A stretch of 64,000 nucleotides of DNA, from assembly GCF_002056795.1 (NCBI RefSeq), contig NZ_CP020104.1:686001-750000 (forward strand), given 5' to 3'. Made by a program: the position numbers and the translations under genes. The stretch is from Spirosoma aerolatum. GTDB taxonomy: Bacteria > Bacteroidota > Bacteroidia > Cytophagales > Spirosomataceae. This document shows positions 18,243-27,503 of the stretch, piece after piece. The notes under the pieces were generated by a model. The model was not told where the DNA came from, searched no databases, and saw only the letters and a program-made list of their open reading frames with translations. How positions within the stretch are numbered: the stretch's first letter is position 1; the number at the start of each line of letters is the position of its first letter.

Positions 18243-18680
18243 TTACTTCATCACCGCCGTCAGCCGGGCTTCGATCTGGCGGATATTGTTGAGTGTTTCT
18301 CGCTGCAAATCCCGCATCTGATCGGCTGGCAGGTCCTTCAGCGTCGCATCATGATGGTGATGATGCTCACCCTCGCCATGATGGTGGTGCTCATGGGGCA
18401 TACCCGGCACTTCGACCAGATTCTCTTCCCATTCCTCAAAAGCCGTTTTCAGACTATCGAGCGTGGCAACCCGGGCCGGGGCATCCGGCAGTTTCTGCGC
18501 CAGAATTACTTTTTTCAGGGAGTCAATCTGCTCAATTTTCGGCTCTACCGTTTCCTGAATCTCGGTCGCCTGCTGGTGATACCCGGCGGCTTCTTCCATC
18601 AGGGGATCTTTCTTATCGGACGACGAACAGGCAGACAGGCAGGCCGTCAGGAGCAATACAGGGGCGAACGAGGGTTTCAT
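18243..18680 (-). CDS. Small lipoprotein with histidine-rich tail
   Basis: Lipoprotein of 145 aa from the ATG at 18680, which directly precedes the signal peptide MKPSFAPVLLLTACLSACSS (lipobox LSAC). A longer frame to 18806 would cross the operator and the terminator of the previous unit, so I reject that start. The middle is helical and charged. Around residues 93-112 is a metal-binding-like run with HEHHHHGEGEHHHHHD. A role as a periplasmic metal (probably zinc) chaperone or buffer is inferred from the His cluster and the Zur-like box 38 bp upstream. It heads the large operon running to position 13. Confidence 0.88.
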   Translation of the reverse strand: MKPSFAPVLLLTACLSACSSSDKKDPLMEEAAGYHQQATEIQETVEPKIEQIDSLKKVILAQKLPDAPARVATLDSLKTAFEEWEENLVEVPGMPHEHHHHGEGEHHHHHDATLKDLPADQMRDLQRETLNNIRQIEARLTAVMK

Positions 18681-18717
18681 TTGGCTTATGATTGGGATTT
18701 TGAAGCAATTTACTGTT

Positions 18718-18736
18718 TTTGCAACAATGATGCAAA
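18718..18736 (-). promoter_or_regulatory. Zur-like operator in front of the His-rich lipoprotein
   Basis: On the minus strand it reads TTTGCATC-ATT-GTTGCAAA, one mismatch from a perfect inverted repeat of TTTGCAAC. The left half supplies a TTTG that could act as the -33 element, 20 nt before a weak -7 element (TAAATTGC). It matches five other boxes in the window. Binding by a Fur/Zur protein is inferred. Confidence 0.65.
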
Positions 18737-18759
18737 AATATGAAACAGGAGAATTGCAC

Positions 18760-18798
18760 AAATAAGCCCCTGCCTCGTGTTGAAGCAGGGGCTTGTTT
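18760..18798 (-). terminator. Hairpin terminator after the DUF4374 gene
   Basis: Arms at 18760-18773 and 18785-18798 (14 bp, one mismatch) around an 11-nt loop, with a T-rich stretch after it on the minus strand (TTATTTG). It lies 16 bp after the DUF4374 stop, and separates that unit from the Zur-box-controlled operon. Confidence 0.65.
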
Positions 18799-18814
18799 AC
18801 AGGCATAAGCCTGA

Positions 18815-20014
18815 TCAGAACGTCTCAATACTACTGGGGTCACCCTGCGTTGTGACGATTGGCGATGGACTGGCGGTATTGGTGGCTGGGTCGTAGGAAT
18901 AAATCCCAACCCCTGACGTACCGGCAATGCCGAACAGCACTTTGTTCTCAAACAAGCCAACCGAAGAACCATACCCGTTCGAATACGGCAGGTTGAGCTT
19001 GGTAATCGTTTTGTTGGCCAGATCCACTTTAAAGGCACCGTAGGTGCGGTCGTTCACATAATTGGGTGGGTTGCTGGCCAGCGCGTAAATGTTACCCGTC
19101 GCGTAAACGATCCCATTTCCGGCATAACGCATCCGCTGTAAGTAGTCCACTTTGTTGCCCGGCACACCAGTGATGCTGTAATCGGCTACGTTGAAAAAGT
19201 ACGTGGGATCAAAGGCGGTCTGGCCGTTTTTAATGCGTAAAAAGCCGCATTTCTGCGTCGGGCCACCAAAGCCGTAAGACGCTACACAGAAAATGTACAG
19301 ATCACCAGCTTCATCGAAAAAGATGGATTTCTGCTCGTTGATACTCCCCGCCCAGGTACTGCGGCTATCGGTAGCCGAGGTAATGGCGAAATTGTTAGTA
19401 ACGTCAATAATCAGCACCTGAACGGGGAATTTGCTGGTGTAGCCGTCGCTGGTCTGGCTACAGGCGACGTACAGCTTTCCGTCGCGGAAGGCCATCACGT
19501 TGGCATCGGGGTTACCATCGCCCCCCAGCGCATACTTCGTTAAATCGATGGTGTTCAGCACCGCCAGCGTCGTGGGATTGAACACCAGAATTTTACCGGT
19601 TGCAAACAAGGTGGTATACGCCCGCGTATCGCTTTCGATCACCGTACAAATGGGTTGAGAACCGGCGGGGGCTACCACAGTACCGGCTTCGGCCAGGTTG
19701 CCATCGCTTTGCCGGGTGTATTTCCGTATAATGTCGCCAAAGCGTTGGGGCATCACAAACACGTCGTTCTTATACACAGTCACATACGGGTACTCCGTCG
19801 ACTGTCTGGATTTGGCATTGGTGAAGGACGTAACGCTTAAATCTTTCAACGTTCCCACGTACCCAACTATGGGGCTGGCCGTGGTAATGTTGGTGGTAAT
19901 AAGCAACTTGTCTAAACCCGAAGAAGGGTCGGCGGTTGGTTCCGACGAGGAACACCCTCCGGCCAGCGAAGCAACCAGCAGGGCGGCACCGATGCGCGTA
20001 ATTGTGTGTTTCAT
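18815..20014 (-). CDS. DUF4374 lipoprotein, XusB-like siderophore-binding beta-propeller
   Basis: Surface or periplasmic lipoprotein of 399 aa; signal peptide ends in LAGGC (about residues 17-21). The body has repeated beta-propeller-like strands (for example VFVMPQRFGDIIRKYTR, GDLYIFCVASYGFGG). DUF4374 includes XusB of Bacteroides thetaiotaomicron, which captures xenosiderophores next to the TonB receptor XusA (established for that organism). Here it follows a TonB receptor gene by 35 bp, in the same arrangement. The third Xus component (PepSY membrane protein) is not in the window. The siderophore role is inferred. Confidence 0.86.
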   Translation of the reverse strand: MKHTITRIGAALLVASLAGGCSSSEPTADPSSGLDKLLITTNITTASPIVGYVGTLKDLSVTSFTNAKSRQSTEYPYVTVYKNDVFVMPQRFGDIIRKYTRQSDGNLAEAGTVVAPAGSQPICTVIESDTRAYTTLFATGKILVFNPTTLAVLNTIDLTKYALGGDGNPDANVMAFRDGKLYVACSQTSDGYTSKFPVQVLIIDVTNNFAITSATDSRSTWAGSINEQKSIFFDEAGDLYIFCVASYGFGGPTQKCGFLRIKNGQTAFDPTYFFNVADYSITGVPGNKVDYLQRMRYAGNGIVYATGNIYALASNPPNYVNDRTYGAFKVDLANKTITKLNLPYSNGYGSSVGLFENKVLFGIAGTSGVGIYSYDPATNTASPSPIVTTQGDPSSIETF

Positions 20015-20049
20015 GGATTGACTGAGAAAAAGTAGATGAATCAGGTTGG

Positions 20050-22422
20050 TTAATGATGGTGGTCGGGCGATTCGGGCCCGAACAGCAGGTAACGGAATTT
20101 GATACGGAACGTCCGGCCCATCAACGGTTGATTGAAATTGTTGATCACCGATGCATTGGTTAGATTATTGGCCTCTCCGGTAAACGTGTAGCGGCTTTGG
20201 CGGAACGACTGCTCTACCGAAAGGGTATGTGTGACGTAGGTTGGGATAAAAAACCGGTCGTACACACTCACGTTGAAGCCGTAATTGTAGCGATTCATGA
20301 AGCTGCCGTCGTAGATGATCCGGGTTTTGGTGTCTCGCCCAACCAGGTGCTCCCGATGAAATTCCAGATTCCAGTTGGCAAAGAATTGGGGGGTATTCGG
20401 AATCGTCAGGTTATAAGTAGGGTTAGGAACCGTTGTGCCGGGAATAAACCGGTTAATGTCGGTCAGTATCTGGTAGGTGGTATTCAGGCTGGCGTAAACG
20501 CTTTTGGTCAGGTCGTATTTTACGTCAATATCCACCCCCCGGATGTTGGCTCTGGCATAGTTGACATACCCCAGCGTCAGGCCATTACCGGAGAGCTGAA
20601 TCAGGTTATCGACATTCATGTAGAAGCCATTCGCTTCGATCTGCAACCGGTTTCTCTGGCTGTTGATGTGATCATACACAAGCCCCAGATTATAGTTGTG
20701 CGACAATTCGGGTTTGAGGTAGGTGGTGGGAGTAATCAGCACCCCATCGCCAAAAAGCTCCGTATTGTTGGGTAATCGGACGCCCCGTTCGTAGCTGCCT
20801 TTGGCCAGCAGGGCTGGTGAGAAATTATACCGAAATCCGGCATTATAGCCCGGTTGGTTCGTCAGGGTGTTTACCCGGTCGGGTGTTGTGTTATTGAGGT
20901 AAATGCTGGTGTTATAGCCCTGCACCAGATTATAATAATGTTTGACGGCCGCCGAGAGCAATAGTTTGTCGTTGGTAAAGCGGGTTTCTGCCGTTAGCCC
21001 GGTAATGCTGTTATGAATGGAGCCGGGGAAGTTGTAGAGGTTCTTTCCGGCAAACGCATTGCCCACATCGTCGCGGGGATCATAGGAGACATACCGCGCC
21101 GTGTTATTCAGGTTCAGCGTGAGCAGCTTATTGACGCGGTAATCGAGGTTGAACCGCTGCCGATGGTCGCGCTGTAGATTGGTCGACAGATTGGGGCCGT
21201 TGCCCAACTCACCCCGCCCAATCCGACTGGGGACGCGCCCGCCGTACCAGTCATAATTGTACGACGAGGTGTCGATGAACTGGACGTTGAAATAGGCGTA
21301 AATAAAATTGTACCGAAGCCCCAGTTTGTTGTGGGCAAAGCTCTTTTTGGTGAGGCTGAACACGCCCACGCCCGATGAACCGTTGCTCTCGACGTGCTGA
21401 ATATTTTGCTGGATGCCCTGAATCTGTTTATTGTTAGCGACATAGGCCCCTTCCAGTTCCACTTCGTCGAACCACAGGTGGTGAAACCGGATGGAACCTC
21501 CGGCTAGCAGCGAATGGTAGTGATCGTGATCCCGTTGAATCCGCAGGTCGGGTTGATACGGCGACTGCATAGTGTAGTTGTTATCGCTGCGGGTGTCGAA
21601 AATACCGCCCCCGATCTCAATGCCGGACTTTTCGAAGGTTTTTTTTAGAATTAGTCCCAATGATTGGGTATTGTACGACTGGCGCGAAACGGTTGCATCG
21701 ATGTAGCTGACATCCCGATGTTTGATGATGACGTTCACGGCACTACCCAGGCCATCGCCCCCCAGAAAAGCAGGAACGGCCCCCTTATAAATCTCGATAC
21801 GTTCGATGATCTGTATAGGCAGGTCATTGATGCCCAGCGTACCGTCGGGGGTATTCAGTGGGTTGCCATCAATAAATACCTGGACTCGTTTCCCTTCCAG
21901 CCCCCGGACTGATATGCGCGAATCGCTGCCTAAGCCACCACTCAGCCGGATTTGTACCCCAGCCTGGCGAGCCAGTATCTCGTTTAGATTCCCGGCCCTG
22001 TTTTCGATTTGCCGGGCCGTGATAATCGTCACGGGCATCACATTATTGCGTATTTTCTTCTCTTCAGCCTGTTCGTCAGTCGTGCCGGTAACGTCTACGG
22101 TTTGCAACTCCGTCAGTTCAGGTGACAGATCCACCGAAAGTTCATCAATCGTTGAGTTAACCGTGAGCGATTTTTCGACGGTTTGATAGCCAACACTTGA
22201 CACACGGAGTGTCAGGTCTCCACTTCTTATATTTCGAAGCGTAAAGGCCCCTTTTGCATTCGCTATGGCCCCGGTCGATGTTCCCTTAATCCGAATGGAT
22301 GCCCCCGCTATAGGTTCTTTCGTTAAGCTGTCTCTCACATGGCCTGAAACCGAAACCCGATCCTGTGCCTGGGCACACATGACAATGACAACGAATAAGA
22401 CGAACGAGTAAAGAATTCGCAT
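20050..22422 (-). CDS. TonB-dependent receptor paired with DUF4374 lipoprotein (XusA-like)
   Basis: Outer-membrane receptor of 790 aa with a signal peptide (about residues 1-19), a carboxypeptidase-regulatory-like domain (SVSGHVRDSLTKEPIAGASI, about 23-110), a plug (NEILARQAGVQIRLSGGLGS, VQVFIDGNPLNTPDG) and a barrel. The last residues are FGPESPDHHH, so unlike most receptors it does not end in an aromatic residue. The neighbouring DUF4374 lipoprotein suggests siderophore capture. It is transcribed from the 22423-22551 intergenic region, which contains a long GC-rich hairpin but no Zur-like box that I can see. Confidence 0.92.
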   Translation of the reverse strand: MRILYSFVLFVVIVMCAQAQDRVSVSGHVRDSLTKEPIAGASIRIKGTSTGAIANAKGAFTLRNIRSGDLTLRVSSVGYQTVEKSLTVNSTIDELSVDLSPELTELQTVDVTGTTDEQAEEKKIRNNVMPVTIITARQIENRAGNLNEILARQAGVQIRLSGGLGSDSRISVRGLEGKRVQVFIDGNPLNTPDGTLGINDLPIQIIERIEIYKGAVPAFLGGDGLGSAVNVIIKHRDVSYIDATVSRQSYNTQSLGLILKKTFEKSGIEIGGGIFDTRSDNNYTMQSPYQPDLRIQRDHDHYHSLLAGGSIRFHHLWFDEVELEGAYVANNKQIQGIQQNIQHVESNGSSGVGVFSLTKKSFAHNKLGLRYNFIYAYFNVQFIDTSSYNYDWYGGRVPSRIGRGELGNGPNLSTNLQRDHRQRFNLDYRVNKLLTLNLNNTARYVSYDPRDDVGNAFAGKNLYNFPGSIHNSITGLTAETRFTNDKLLLSAAVKHYYNLVQGYNTSIYLNNTTPDRVNTLTNQPGYNAGFRYNFSPALLAKGSYERGVRLPNNTELFGDGVLITPTTYLKPELSHNYNLGLVYDHINSQRNRLQIEANGFYMNVDNLIQLSGNGLTLGYVNYARANIRGVDIDVKYDLTKSVYASLNTTYQILTDINRFIPGTTVPNPTYNLTIPNTPQFFANWNLEFHREHLVGRDTKTRIIYDGSFMNRYNYGFNVSVYDRFFIPTYVTHTLSVEQSFRQSRYTFTGEANNLTNASVINNFNQPLMGRTFRIKFRYLLFGPESPDHHH

Positions 22423-22469
22423 CCTACCGGCTTAGAAATAGTATAGTTAAAACCTGCATATAATTTGGC

Positions 22470-22539
22470 GGGCGGGGAGTGTTTGACTAACTTGAAAATA
22501 CCCAATCATCTCATGCTGTCTTTGGATACTCACCCGCCC
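22470..22539 (-). other. Long GC-rich hairpin between flavoprotein gene and TonB receptor gene
   Basis: Arms GGGCGGG(T)GAGT (minus strand, 22539-22528) and ACTCCCCGCCC (22480-22470) pair over 11 bp with one bulge around a loop of about 47 nt. It lies 12 nt after the stop codon at 22552 and about 50 nt before the TonB receptor ATG. It could be a terminator without a T-tract, an attenuator or a leader structure. No known riboswitch class was recognised. Confidence 0.4.
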
Positions 22540-22551
22540 ACAACAAAGTAC

Positions 22552-23481
22552 TTAACCCACAATTAGGTTCGTTTCGATTCGGTTCAGCAGGTCCTCCTGG
22601 ATCAGTTCCCGATTGATCCAGGCTCCGGCTTTGGAACCACTGGCAACCGCGATGGCGACCTGCCGAAACAGGGTTGTCGCGTCTCCGGCGGCAAACACGC
22701 CCGGCACGGTTGTCTCCCCAAAGTCGGTTGCCTGAATTAGATTTTGTTCTGTCAGTTGGCAGCCTAGCTGTTGGGCAACATCAGAGGAAAGTTTGAAGGG
22801 TAGGCGAGCATACAACGCCTTGAGTTGTTCCCGGCTTCCATCTGCCAATACCAGCGCCGTTAGTGCTCCATTGTCGTGTTCAATGGCAGTAAGTGGCGTC
22901 TCGATGATGAGAATGTTGAGTTGTTGCAGGGTCTGCCGTTGCGCTTCCGTGAAGGTGGCCGGGCCATTGGTAAACAGGTGCAAGGCAGCGTTCCAGTGCT
23001 GGATGAGCGTCGCCATTTCATACCCCACATCGCCATTGGCCAAAATGCCCACAGGTTGATTACGCACTTCGTAGCCGTGGCAGTACGGACAGTGTAGTAC
23101 CGAACGCCCCCAGCATTCAGCAAAGCCGGGCAAATCGGGCATACGATCAACCAAACCAGTGGCTAGTACCAGTTTCCGGCTCGTGAACGAATGCCCATTC
23201 GCCGTTGTGACGCTGAATCCGCCTGGTTGGCCTACCGCCGTTACGGCAAAATCCTCCCGAAAAGATACCGTCGAGTACGTCTCTAATTGCGCACGGGCAA
23301 TGGTCGATAACTCCGTTGGGGTCGCTCCGTCGCGGGTCAGAAAACCGTGCGAATGCGGTGTCTGTCGGTTGGCGGGCTGCCCGGCATCAATGACCAGTAC
23401 CTGCCGGAGGGAGCGGCCCAGTACCAGGGCGGTACTCAGGCCCGCGTAGCTCCCGCCAATAATCATCACATCGTAGTCCAT
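22552..23481 (-). CDS. Thioredoxin-reductase-like NAD(P)/FAD oxidoreductase
   Basis: Flavoprotein of 309 aa. FAD-binding motif GGSYAGLSTALVLGRS at about residues 9-24, redox pair in CPYCHGYE (about 133-136), and the C-terminal FAD motif GVFAAGDATTLF. The length matches low-molecular-weight thioredoxin reductases, but the sequence fits the broader TrxB-like group and the true substrate is unknown. It starts 16 bp after the COG0523 GTPase gene and is probably in the same zinc-responsive transcript, which is unusual for a plain thioredoxin reductase. Confidence 0.9.
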   Translation of the reverse strand: MDYDVMIIGGSYAGLSTALVLGRSLRQVLVIDAGQPANRQTPHSHGFLTRDGATPTELSTIARAQLETYSTVSFREDFAVTAVGQPGGFSVTTANGHSFTSRKLVLATGLVDRMPDLPGFAECWGRSVLHCPYCHGYEVRNQPVGILANGDVGYEMATLIQHWNAALHLFTNGPATFTEAQRQTLQQLNILIIETPLTAIEHDNGALTALVLADGSREQLKALYARLPFKLSSDVAQQLGCQLTEQNLIQATDFGETTVPGVFAAGDATTLFRQVAIAVASGSKAGAWINRELIQEDLLNRIETNLIVG

Positions 23482-23497
23482 GATAGTTGAGTTTTAC

Positions 23498-24709
23498 TTA
23501 TTCCCAAACCGGGAACGGGTCTTTGAACGCACCCCGGTTTTCCATGTGCTTCAGTTCCAGTTCGGTACACAGGCATTCCTGTAACTCGGCCGTAATCTGC
23601 GCCTGGTTCAGGTCCTGCCCAATGATCACTAATTCATTCTGGCGGTCGCCAAAACGCTTGTGCCAGCGGGCTTCGATGGCTTTTTGATTTTCCAGAAAAG
23701 CACCATACTGCATTCGTTTGGCAAATGGCATGGAGGCCCACCACACCCCGGCGTGTTCGGCCCGCAGACTGCCACCGGCCTGGCTGAAATTCAAGGCATC
23801 GTTCGGACGTGAGGCCAGCCAGAACAGGCCCTTGCTACGGATAATACCCGCCGGAAAGTTCTTGCTCAGATAGTGCCAGAACCGCGCCGGATGAAAGGGT
23901 CGACGATCCCGGAACACAAACGACGAGATGCCGTATTCTTCGGTTTCCGGCGTATGACCTTTACCGGATTTATAATTTTGCAATTCCTGAATCCAGCCTG
24001 CCGATTGCGAAGCTTCGTCGAAATCAAACAGATTCGTATTCAGAATCTGGGCTGGATCAATTTTGCTGAATTGGCTCTCGATGAGTTTGGCTTTGGGATT
24101 GAGCTTCTGTAAAATAGCTTTCAACTCGCCCACCTGCTGACGGCTGAGCAGATCCGTTTTATTGAGAATAATCACGTTGGCAAACTCAATCTGATCGGTC
24201 AACAGATTGACAATGGTGCGGGTATCGGCTGCGTCGTCGTTGAGTTGTCGTTGATAAACCGTATCGACGGAGCCGAAATCGCGGCCAAAATTAAAGGCAT
24301 CGACCACTGTCACCAAGGTATCCAACCGCGAAAACCGTGACAAGTCGATACCCTGCTGCTCATCGACAAAGCTGAACGTTTGGGCAACCGGCAACGGCTC
24401 AGAAATACCGCTTGACTCGATCAGCAGGTAGTCGAACCGATTTTCGCGGGCCAGTTTCTCCACTTCCAGCATTAAATCTTCCCGTAATGTGCAGCAGATG
24501 CAGCCGTTACTCATCTCCACCAATTTCTCTTCAGTGCGGGAGAGCGTATTCTGGTCTTTCACAAGCTGGGCATCCACGTTGACTTCGCTCATGTCGTTGA
24601 CGATAACCGCTACTTTCAGGCCTTGCTTGTTGTGCAGCACGTGATTGAGCAGGGTGGTTTTACCGGCTCCCAGAAAGCCACTAAGTACCGTAACAGGTAA
24701 TTTATTCAT
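23498..24709 (-). CDS. COG0523/CobW family GTP-binding metallochaperone (ZigA-like), copy 1
   Basis: Cytoplasmic GTPase of 403 aa from the ATG at 24709; the longer frame to 24778 would run through the operator. P-loop GFLGAGKTT (11-19), conserved metal motif GCICC (69-73), SSGISEP switch region, guanine-specificity NKTD, and a CobW C-terminal domain ([17 protein letters not shown]). COG0523 members insert or allocate zinc, cobalt or nickel. A Zur-like box overlapping the promoter supports the zinc-deficiency subgroup (ZigA/YciC). The following flavoprotein gene lies 16 bp downstream. Confidence 0.93.
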   Translation of the reverse strand: MNKLPVTVLSGFLGAGKTTLLNHVLHNKQGLKVAVIVNDMSEVNVDAQLVKDQNTLSRTEEKLVEMSNGCICCTLREDLMLEVEKLARENRFDYLLIESSGISEPLPVAQTFSFVDEQQGIDLSRFSRLDTLVTVVDAFNFGRDFGSVDTVYQRQLNDDAADTRTIVNLLTDQIEFANVIILNKTDLLSRQQVGELKAILQKLNPKAKLIESQFSKIDPAQILNTNLFDFDEASQSAGWIQELQNYKSGKGHTPETEEYGISSFVFRDRRPFHPARFWHYLSKNFPAGIIRSKGLFWLASRPNDALNFSQAGGSLRAEHAGVWWASMPFAKRMQYGAFLENQKAIEARWHKRFGDRQNELVIIGQDLNQAQITAELQECLCTELELKHMENRGAFKDPFPVWE

Positions 24710-24735
24710 GCGAGTAGAACCTGATTGATTGTAAA

Positions 24736-24750
24736 TGCAACTATGTTGCA
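24736..24750 (-). promoter_or_regulatory. Zur-like operator of the COG0523 copy 1 gene
   Basis: Palindrome TGCAAC-TAT-GTTGCA (perfect 6+3+6), extending weakly outward. On the minus strand a perfect -7 element TATATTTG (24756-24749) overlaps its upstream half, so a bound repressor would cover the promoter. The box is 26 bp upstream of the ATG at 24709. Confidence 0.75.
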
Positions 24751-24795
24751 AATATAATTTTTTTCGGTCAGCTTTCACCGGCAGGATAAAATTTT

Positions 24796-24826
24796 CTGCA
24801 ACATCGTTGCAGAGGTTGTAGTTTTG
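24796..24826 (+). promoter_or_regulatory. Zur-like operator plus -7 element of the TonB receptor gene
   Basis: Perfect palindrome CTGCAAC-ATC-GTTGCAG (24796-24812) followed by the Bacteroidota -7 element TAGTTTTG (24819-24826). The box occupies the spacer and -33 area, 36 bp before the ATG at 24849. Together with the 24736 box it makes a divergent, doubly controlled promoter region. Confidence 0.78.
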
Positions 24827-24848
24827 TTGGATAAAGTGATGAATACAT

Positions 24849-27359
24849 ATGCCAACTAATTACCCGAAGCGGCCCGGCATCCACTGGTTCAACAGATGGG
24901 TAGGTATGCTTATCGGAACCTTACTGATTTCGTTCATGCTGGCTGACGCTGTAGTTGCTCAGGCCCTCCAGACCGGGTTAAGCCAGACCGGGTCCCTCCA
25001 GACGGGGTCAAGCCAGCCTGCACCGGGCCTCGCCTGTCGGGATTCGCTGACCGGGCTGATTCAGGGGAAAGACCGCAAAGGCTCTGCGCTTGCCACACCC
25101 CTGCCGGGTGCTACCATCTACCTGAAAGAAACCCGCCAGGGAGCAGTTACCGATGTGAATGGGCACTTCCGGTTGACGGGTCTTTGTCCCGGCCAGTATA
25201 CCGCCGAGTACCGTTTTGAGGGGTATGAAACCCAGGTGCGCCAGATTCAGGTTTCGGATTCAGGTCTGGTCGGGCCGGTGGATACAGTCATTACCCTGAT
25301 TACAGAAAACATTACGTTACAGGAAGTTGTCGTTACCGAACATCGCTCCGAAGCCCAGCAACTACTCCAGGTGGAAAGTGAATTATCGGGGCAGGCCCTG
25401 GCGGCAACCCGGGGTCAATCACTGGGCGAGAGCCTGAAAACGATAACGGGATTGTATTCCATCCAGACCGGCCCCAGTATCTCCAAACCGGTGATTCACG
25501 GCCTATACAGTAACCGAATTATTACCCTCAACAACGGAATTCGCCAGGAAGACCAGCAGTGGGGTAGTGAGCACGCTCCCCTGATTGACCCCTTTATTGC
25601 TTCGCGGGTAACCGTTATAAAGGGAGCCGCCAGTATCCGCTACGGCTCCGATGCCATCGGCGGGGTGATCCTGGTCGAACCGAAGGCCATGCCAACCCAG
25701 CCCGGCGTCGGAGGAGAAGTAAATCTGGTGGGCGCTACCAATGGGCGGATGGGTGTTGGCTCGGCCTATCTGGAAGGGGCTTTTGACAAGAAACTCACCG
25801 GTCTGAGCTGGCGCTTGCAGGGCACGCTGAAGCGGTCGGGTTACGTGCGGGCACCGGGCTATTTCCTGGAAAATACGAGTTACCACGAAAACAATTTTTC
25901 GGGGGATATTCACTACGACTATCGCCGGGTTGGCCTTGAAGTGTATTACAGTCAGTTCGATACCAAAATTGGCTTATTTACCGGCGCTCAGGTGGGTAGT
26001 CTGGCCGATTTATACGCAGCCCTGAGCCGACCAGAACCGCTTTCACAGCCCGGCTTTTCCTATACCCTCGACCGACCGAATCAACAGGTATCGCACGGCT
26101 TGCTGAAAGTGCGGGCTTACTGGCGTATCCCGCAGGGTGGCACCTTAACCGCGACCTTTGCCCGCCAGCAGAATGAGCGCCGGGAGTATGATTATGTCCC
26201 GTTCAGTGGTTCACTGAACCCTGAATTATACCTGAAACTGGTTACCCATACCGGTGATCTGATTTGGGAACATACGGCTAAACCCAACCCCTCGAATGGC
26301 GTCTGGTCAGGCAGTGTAGGGCTTAATGGCATCACACAGGGAAATGTGCGCGAATTTTTATTTCTCATTCCCAACTTCCGCAATTATGGTCTGGGTGGGT
26401 TTGCCATCCAGCGCTATGCGATCGATCGCTGGACGCTGGAAGCGGGCCTGCGGTACGACTACCGCTGGTTACGCGCTTATTTTCTGGATGAACCCACCAA
26501 CCGGATCTATACCCAGACACACAGTTGGGGGAACGTAACCGGCTCGCTGGGTGCGTCATATCAACTACGCCCGGACCTGACCCTTACAGCCAACCTGAGC
26601 ACTGCCTGGCGTGCGCCAAACGTAGCCGATCTCTACTCCAATGGGTTACACCAGAGCGCCGTCGCCTACGAGATTGGCAATCCGAACCTTAGCCCCGAAC
26701 AGGCCTATAATGGCAATCTGGTGCTGGCCTACAGCGGAAAACGGGTAACGGCTGAACTCGGTGTTTATCATAATCAGATCAATAACTATATCTATCTCAA
26801 ACCCGATTCAATTCCTATTATTCGCCAGCGGGGTGCCTTTCCGGCCTATAGCTATACGCAGGTGAATGCCCGCTTTCGGGGCGTCGATGCGTCGGTTACC
26901 TATAAGTTTACCGATCAGTTGAGCCTGACGTCGAAAACCTCACTACTGTATGCCTATGACCAGACCAATCATGGGTATCTGGTGTCGATTCCACCCAACC
27001 GGACGGATAACAGCCTGCGTTATGAAGTGGCTTCCTGGGGTAAACTGAGTCGCGTTTATGCCCAGGTAAGTGGGCTATACGTTGCCCGTCAGAACCGCGC
27101 TCCGGCCGTCACGGAACGACAGGAGAACGGGCAAGTTATTTTTACGGGCGATTTTGCTCCACCACCAGCCGCTTATTTTCTACTGGGTGCTGAGGTAGGC
27201 TTTTCGGCAGCCTTGGGTCGTCAACCGATCAACGTCGTGCTGACTGGCAGTAACCTGGCGAATGCTTCCTACCGCGATTACCTGAATCGATTTCGTTATT
27301 TCACCAACGAGCCGGGTAGAAACCTGAGTGTAAAGTTGGCGCTGCCGCTAAAATTTTAA
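24849..27359 (+). CDS. TonB-dependent receptor, predicted zinc (or zinc-chelate) importer
   Basis: Outer-membrane receptor of 836 aa. N-terminal membrane segment [20 protein letters not shown] (about residues 19-38) as signal peptide, a low-complexity stretch with two 10-aa repeats ([10 protein letters not shown] / [10 protein letters not shown]), a carboxypeptidase-regulatory-like domain ([20 protein letters not shown]), a plug ([17 protein letters not shown]) and a barrel ending LPLKF. The plug pattern (VIHGL..NR...LNNG..QE.QQWG.EH) fits the ZnuD/heme-like subgroup of TonB receptors that import zinc or heme (from memory). The Zur-like box directly upstream favours zinc. Confidence 0.92.
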   Translation: MPTNYPKRPGIHWFNRWVGMLIGTLLISFMLADAVVAQALQTGLSQTGSLQTGSSQPAPGLACRDSLTGLIQGKDRKGSALATPLPGATIYLKETRQGAVTDVNGHFRLTGLCPGQYTAEYRFEGYETQVRQIQVSDSGLVGPVDTVITLITENITLQEVVVTEHRSEAQQLLQVESELSGQALAATRGQSLGESLKTITGLYSIQTGPSISKPVIHGLYSNRIITLNNGIRQEDQQWGSEHAPLIDPFIASRVTVIKGAASIRYGSDAIGGVILVEPKAMPTQPGVGGEVNLVGATNGRMGVGSAYLEGAFDKKLTGLSWRLQGTLKRSGYVRAPGYFLENTSYHENNFSGDIHYDYRRVGLEVYYSQFDTKIGLFTGAQVGSLADLYAALSRPEPLSQPGFSYTLDRPNQQVSHGLLKVRAYWRIPQGGTLTATFARQQNERREYDYVPFSGSLNPELYLKLVTHTGDLIWEHTAKPNPSNGVWSGSVGLNGITQGNVREFLFLIPNFRNYGLGGFAIQRYAIDRWTLEAGLRYDYRWLRAYFLDEPTNRIYTQTHSWGNVTGSLGASYQLRPDLTLTANLSTAWRAPNVADLYSNGLHQSAVAYEIGNPNLSPEQAYNGNLVLAYSGKRVTAELGVYHNQINNYIYLKPDSIPIIRQRGAFPAYSYTQVNARFRGVDASVTYKFTDQLSLTSKTSLLYAYDQTNHGYLVSIPPNRTDNSLRYEVASWGKLSRVYAQVSGLYVARQNRAPAVTERQENGQVIFTGDFAPPPAAYFLLGAEVGFSAALGRQPINVVLTGSNLANASYRDYLNRFRYFTNEPGRNLSVKLALPLKF
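24966..25019 (+). repeat. 30-nt coding repeat in the TonB receptor leader region
   Basis: CTCCAGAC occurs at 24966 and again at 24996, giving a 30-nt period that encodes the two similar decapeptides after the signal peptide. The second copy is slightly diverged. It is in frame, so copy number could vary without breaking the gene. Confidence 0.6.
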
Positions 27360-27389
27360 TCTATTTTTTATGAAGAATACGTCAGTAGC

Positions 27390-27431
27390 GCGTTGAGAGA
27401 TCATGCCAGAGAAGTGATGACCCCTCAACGC
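27390..27431 (+). terminator. Imperfect hairpin after the TonB receptor gene
   Basis: GCGTTGAG (27390-27397) pairs with CTCAACGC (27424-27431), extended inward with mismatches. There is no clear T-tract, so termination strength is doubtful. Confidence 0.35.
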
Positions 27432-27503
27432 TCCTATTCGGACAGATGATAAACGACGGACAGACCGAATTGATCAGAACAACCTTATCTATCGAATTGA
27501 TGC

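Noticed and set aside
18360..18405. Repeat/low-complexity array (catgatggtgatgatgctc...)
   Set aside because: It is simply the His-codon run of the His-rich lipoprotein read on the plus strand.
18681..18806. N-terminal extension of the His-rich lipoprotein frame
   Set aside because: It would encode residues across the operator and terminator; the ATG at 18680 gives a proper lipoprotein signal.
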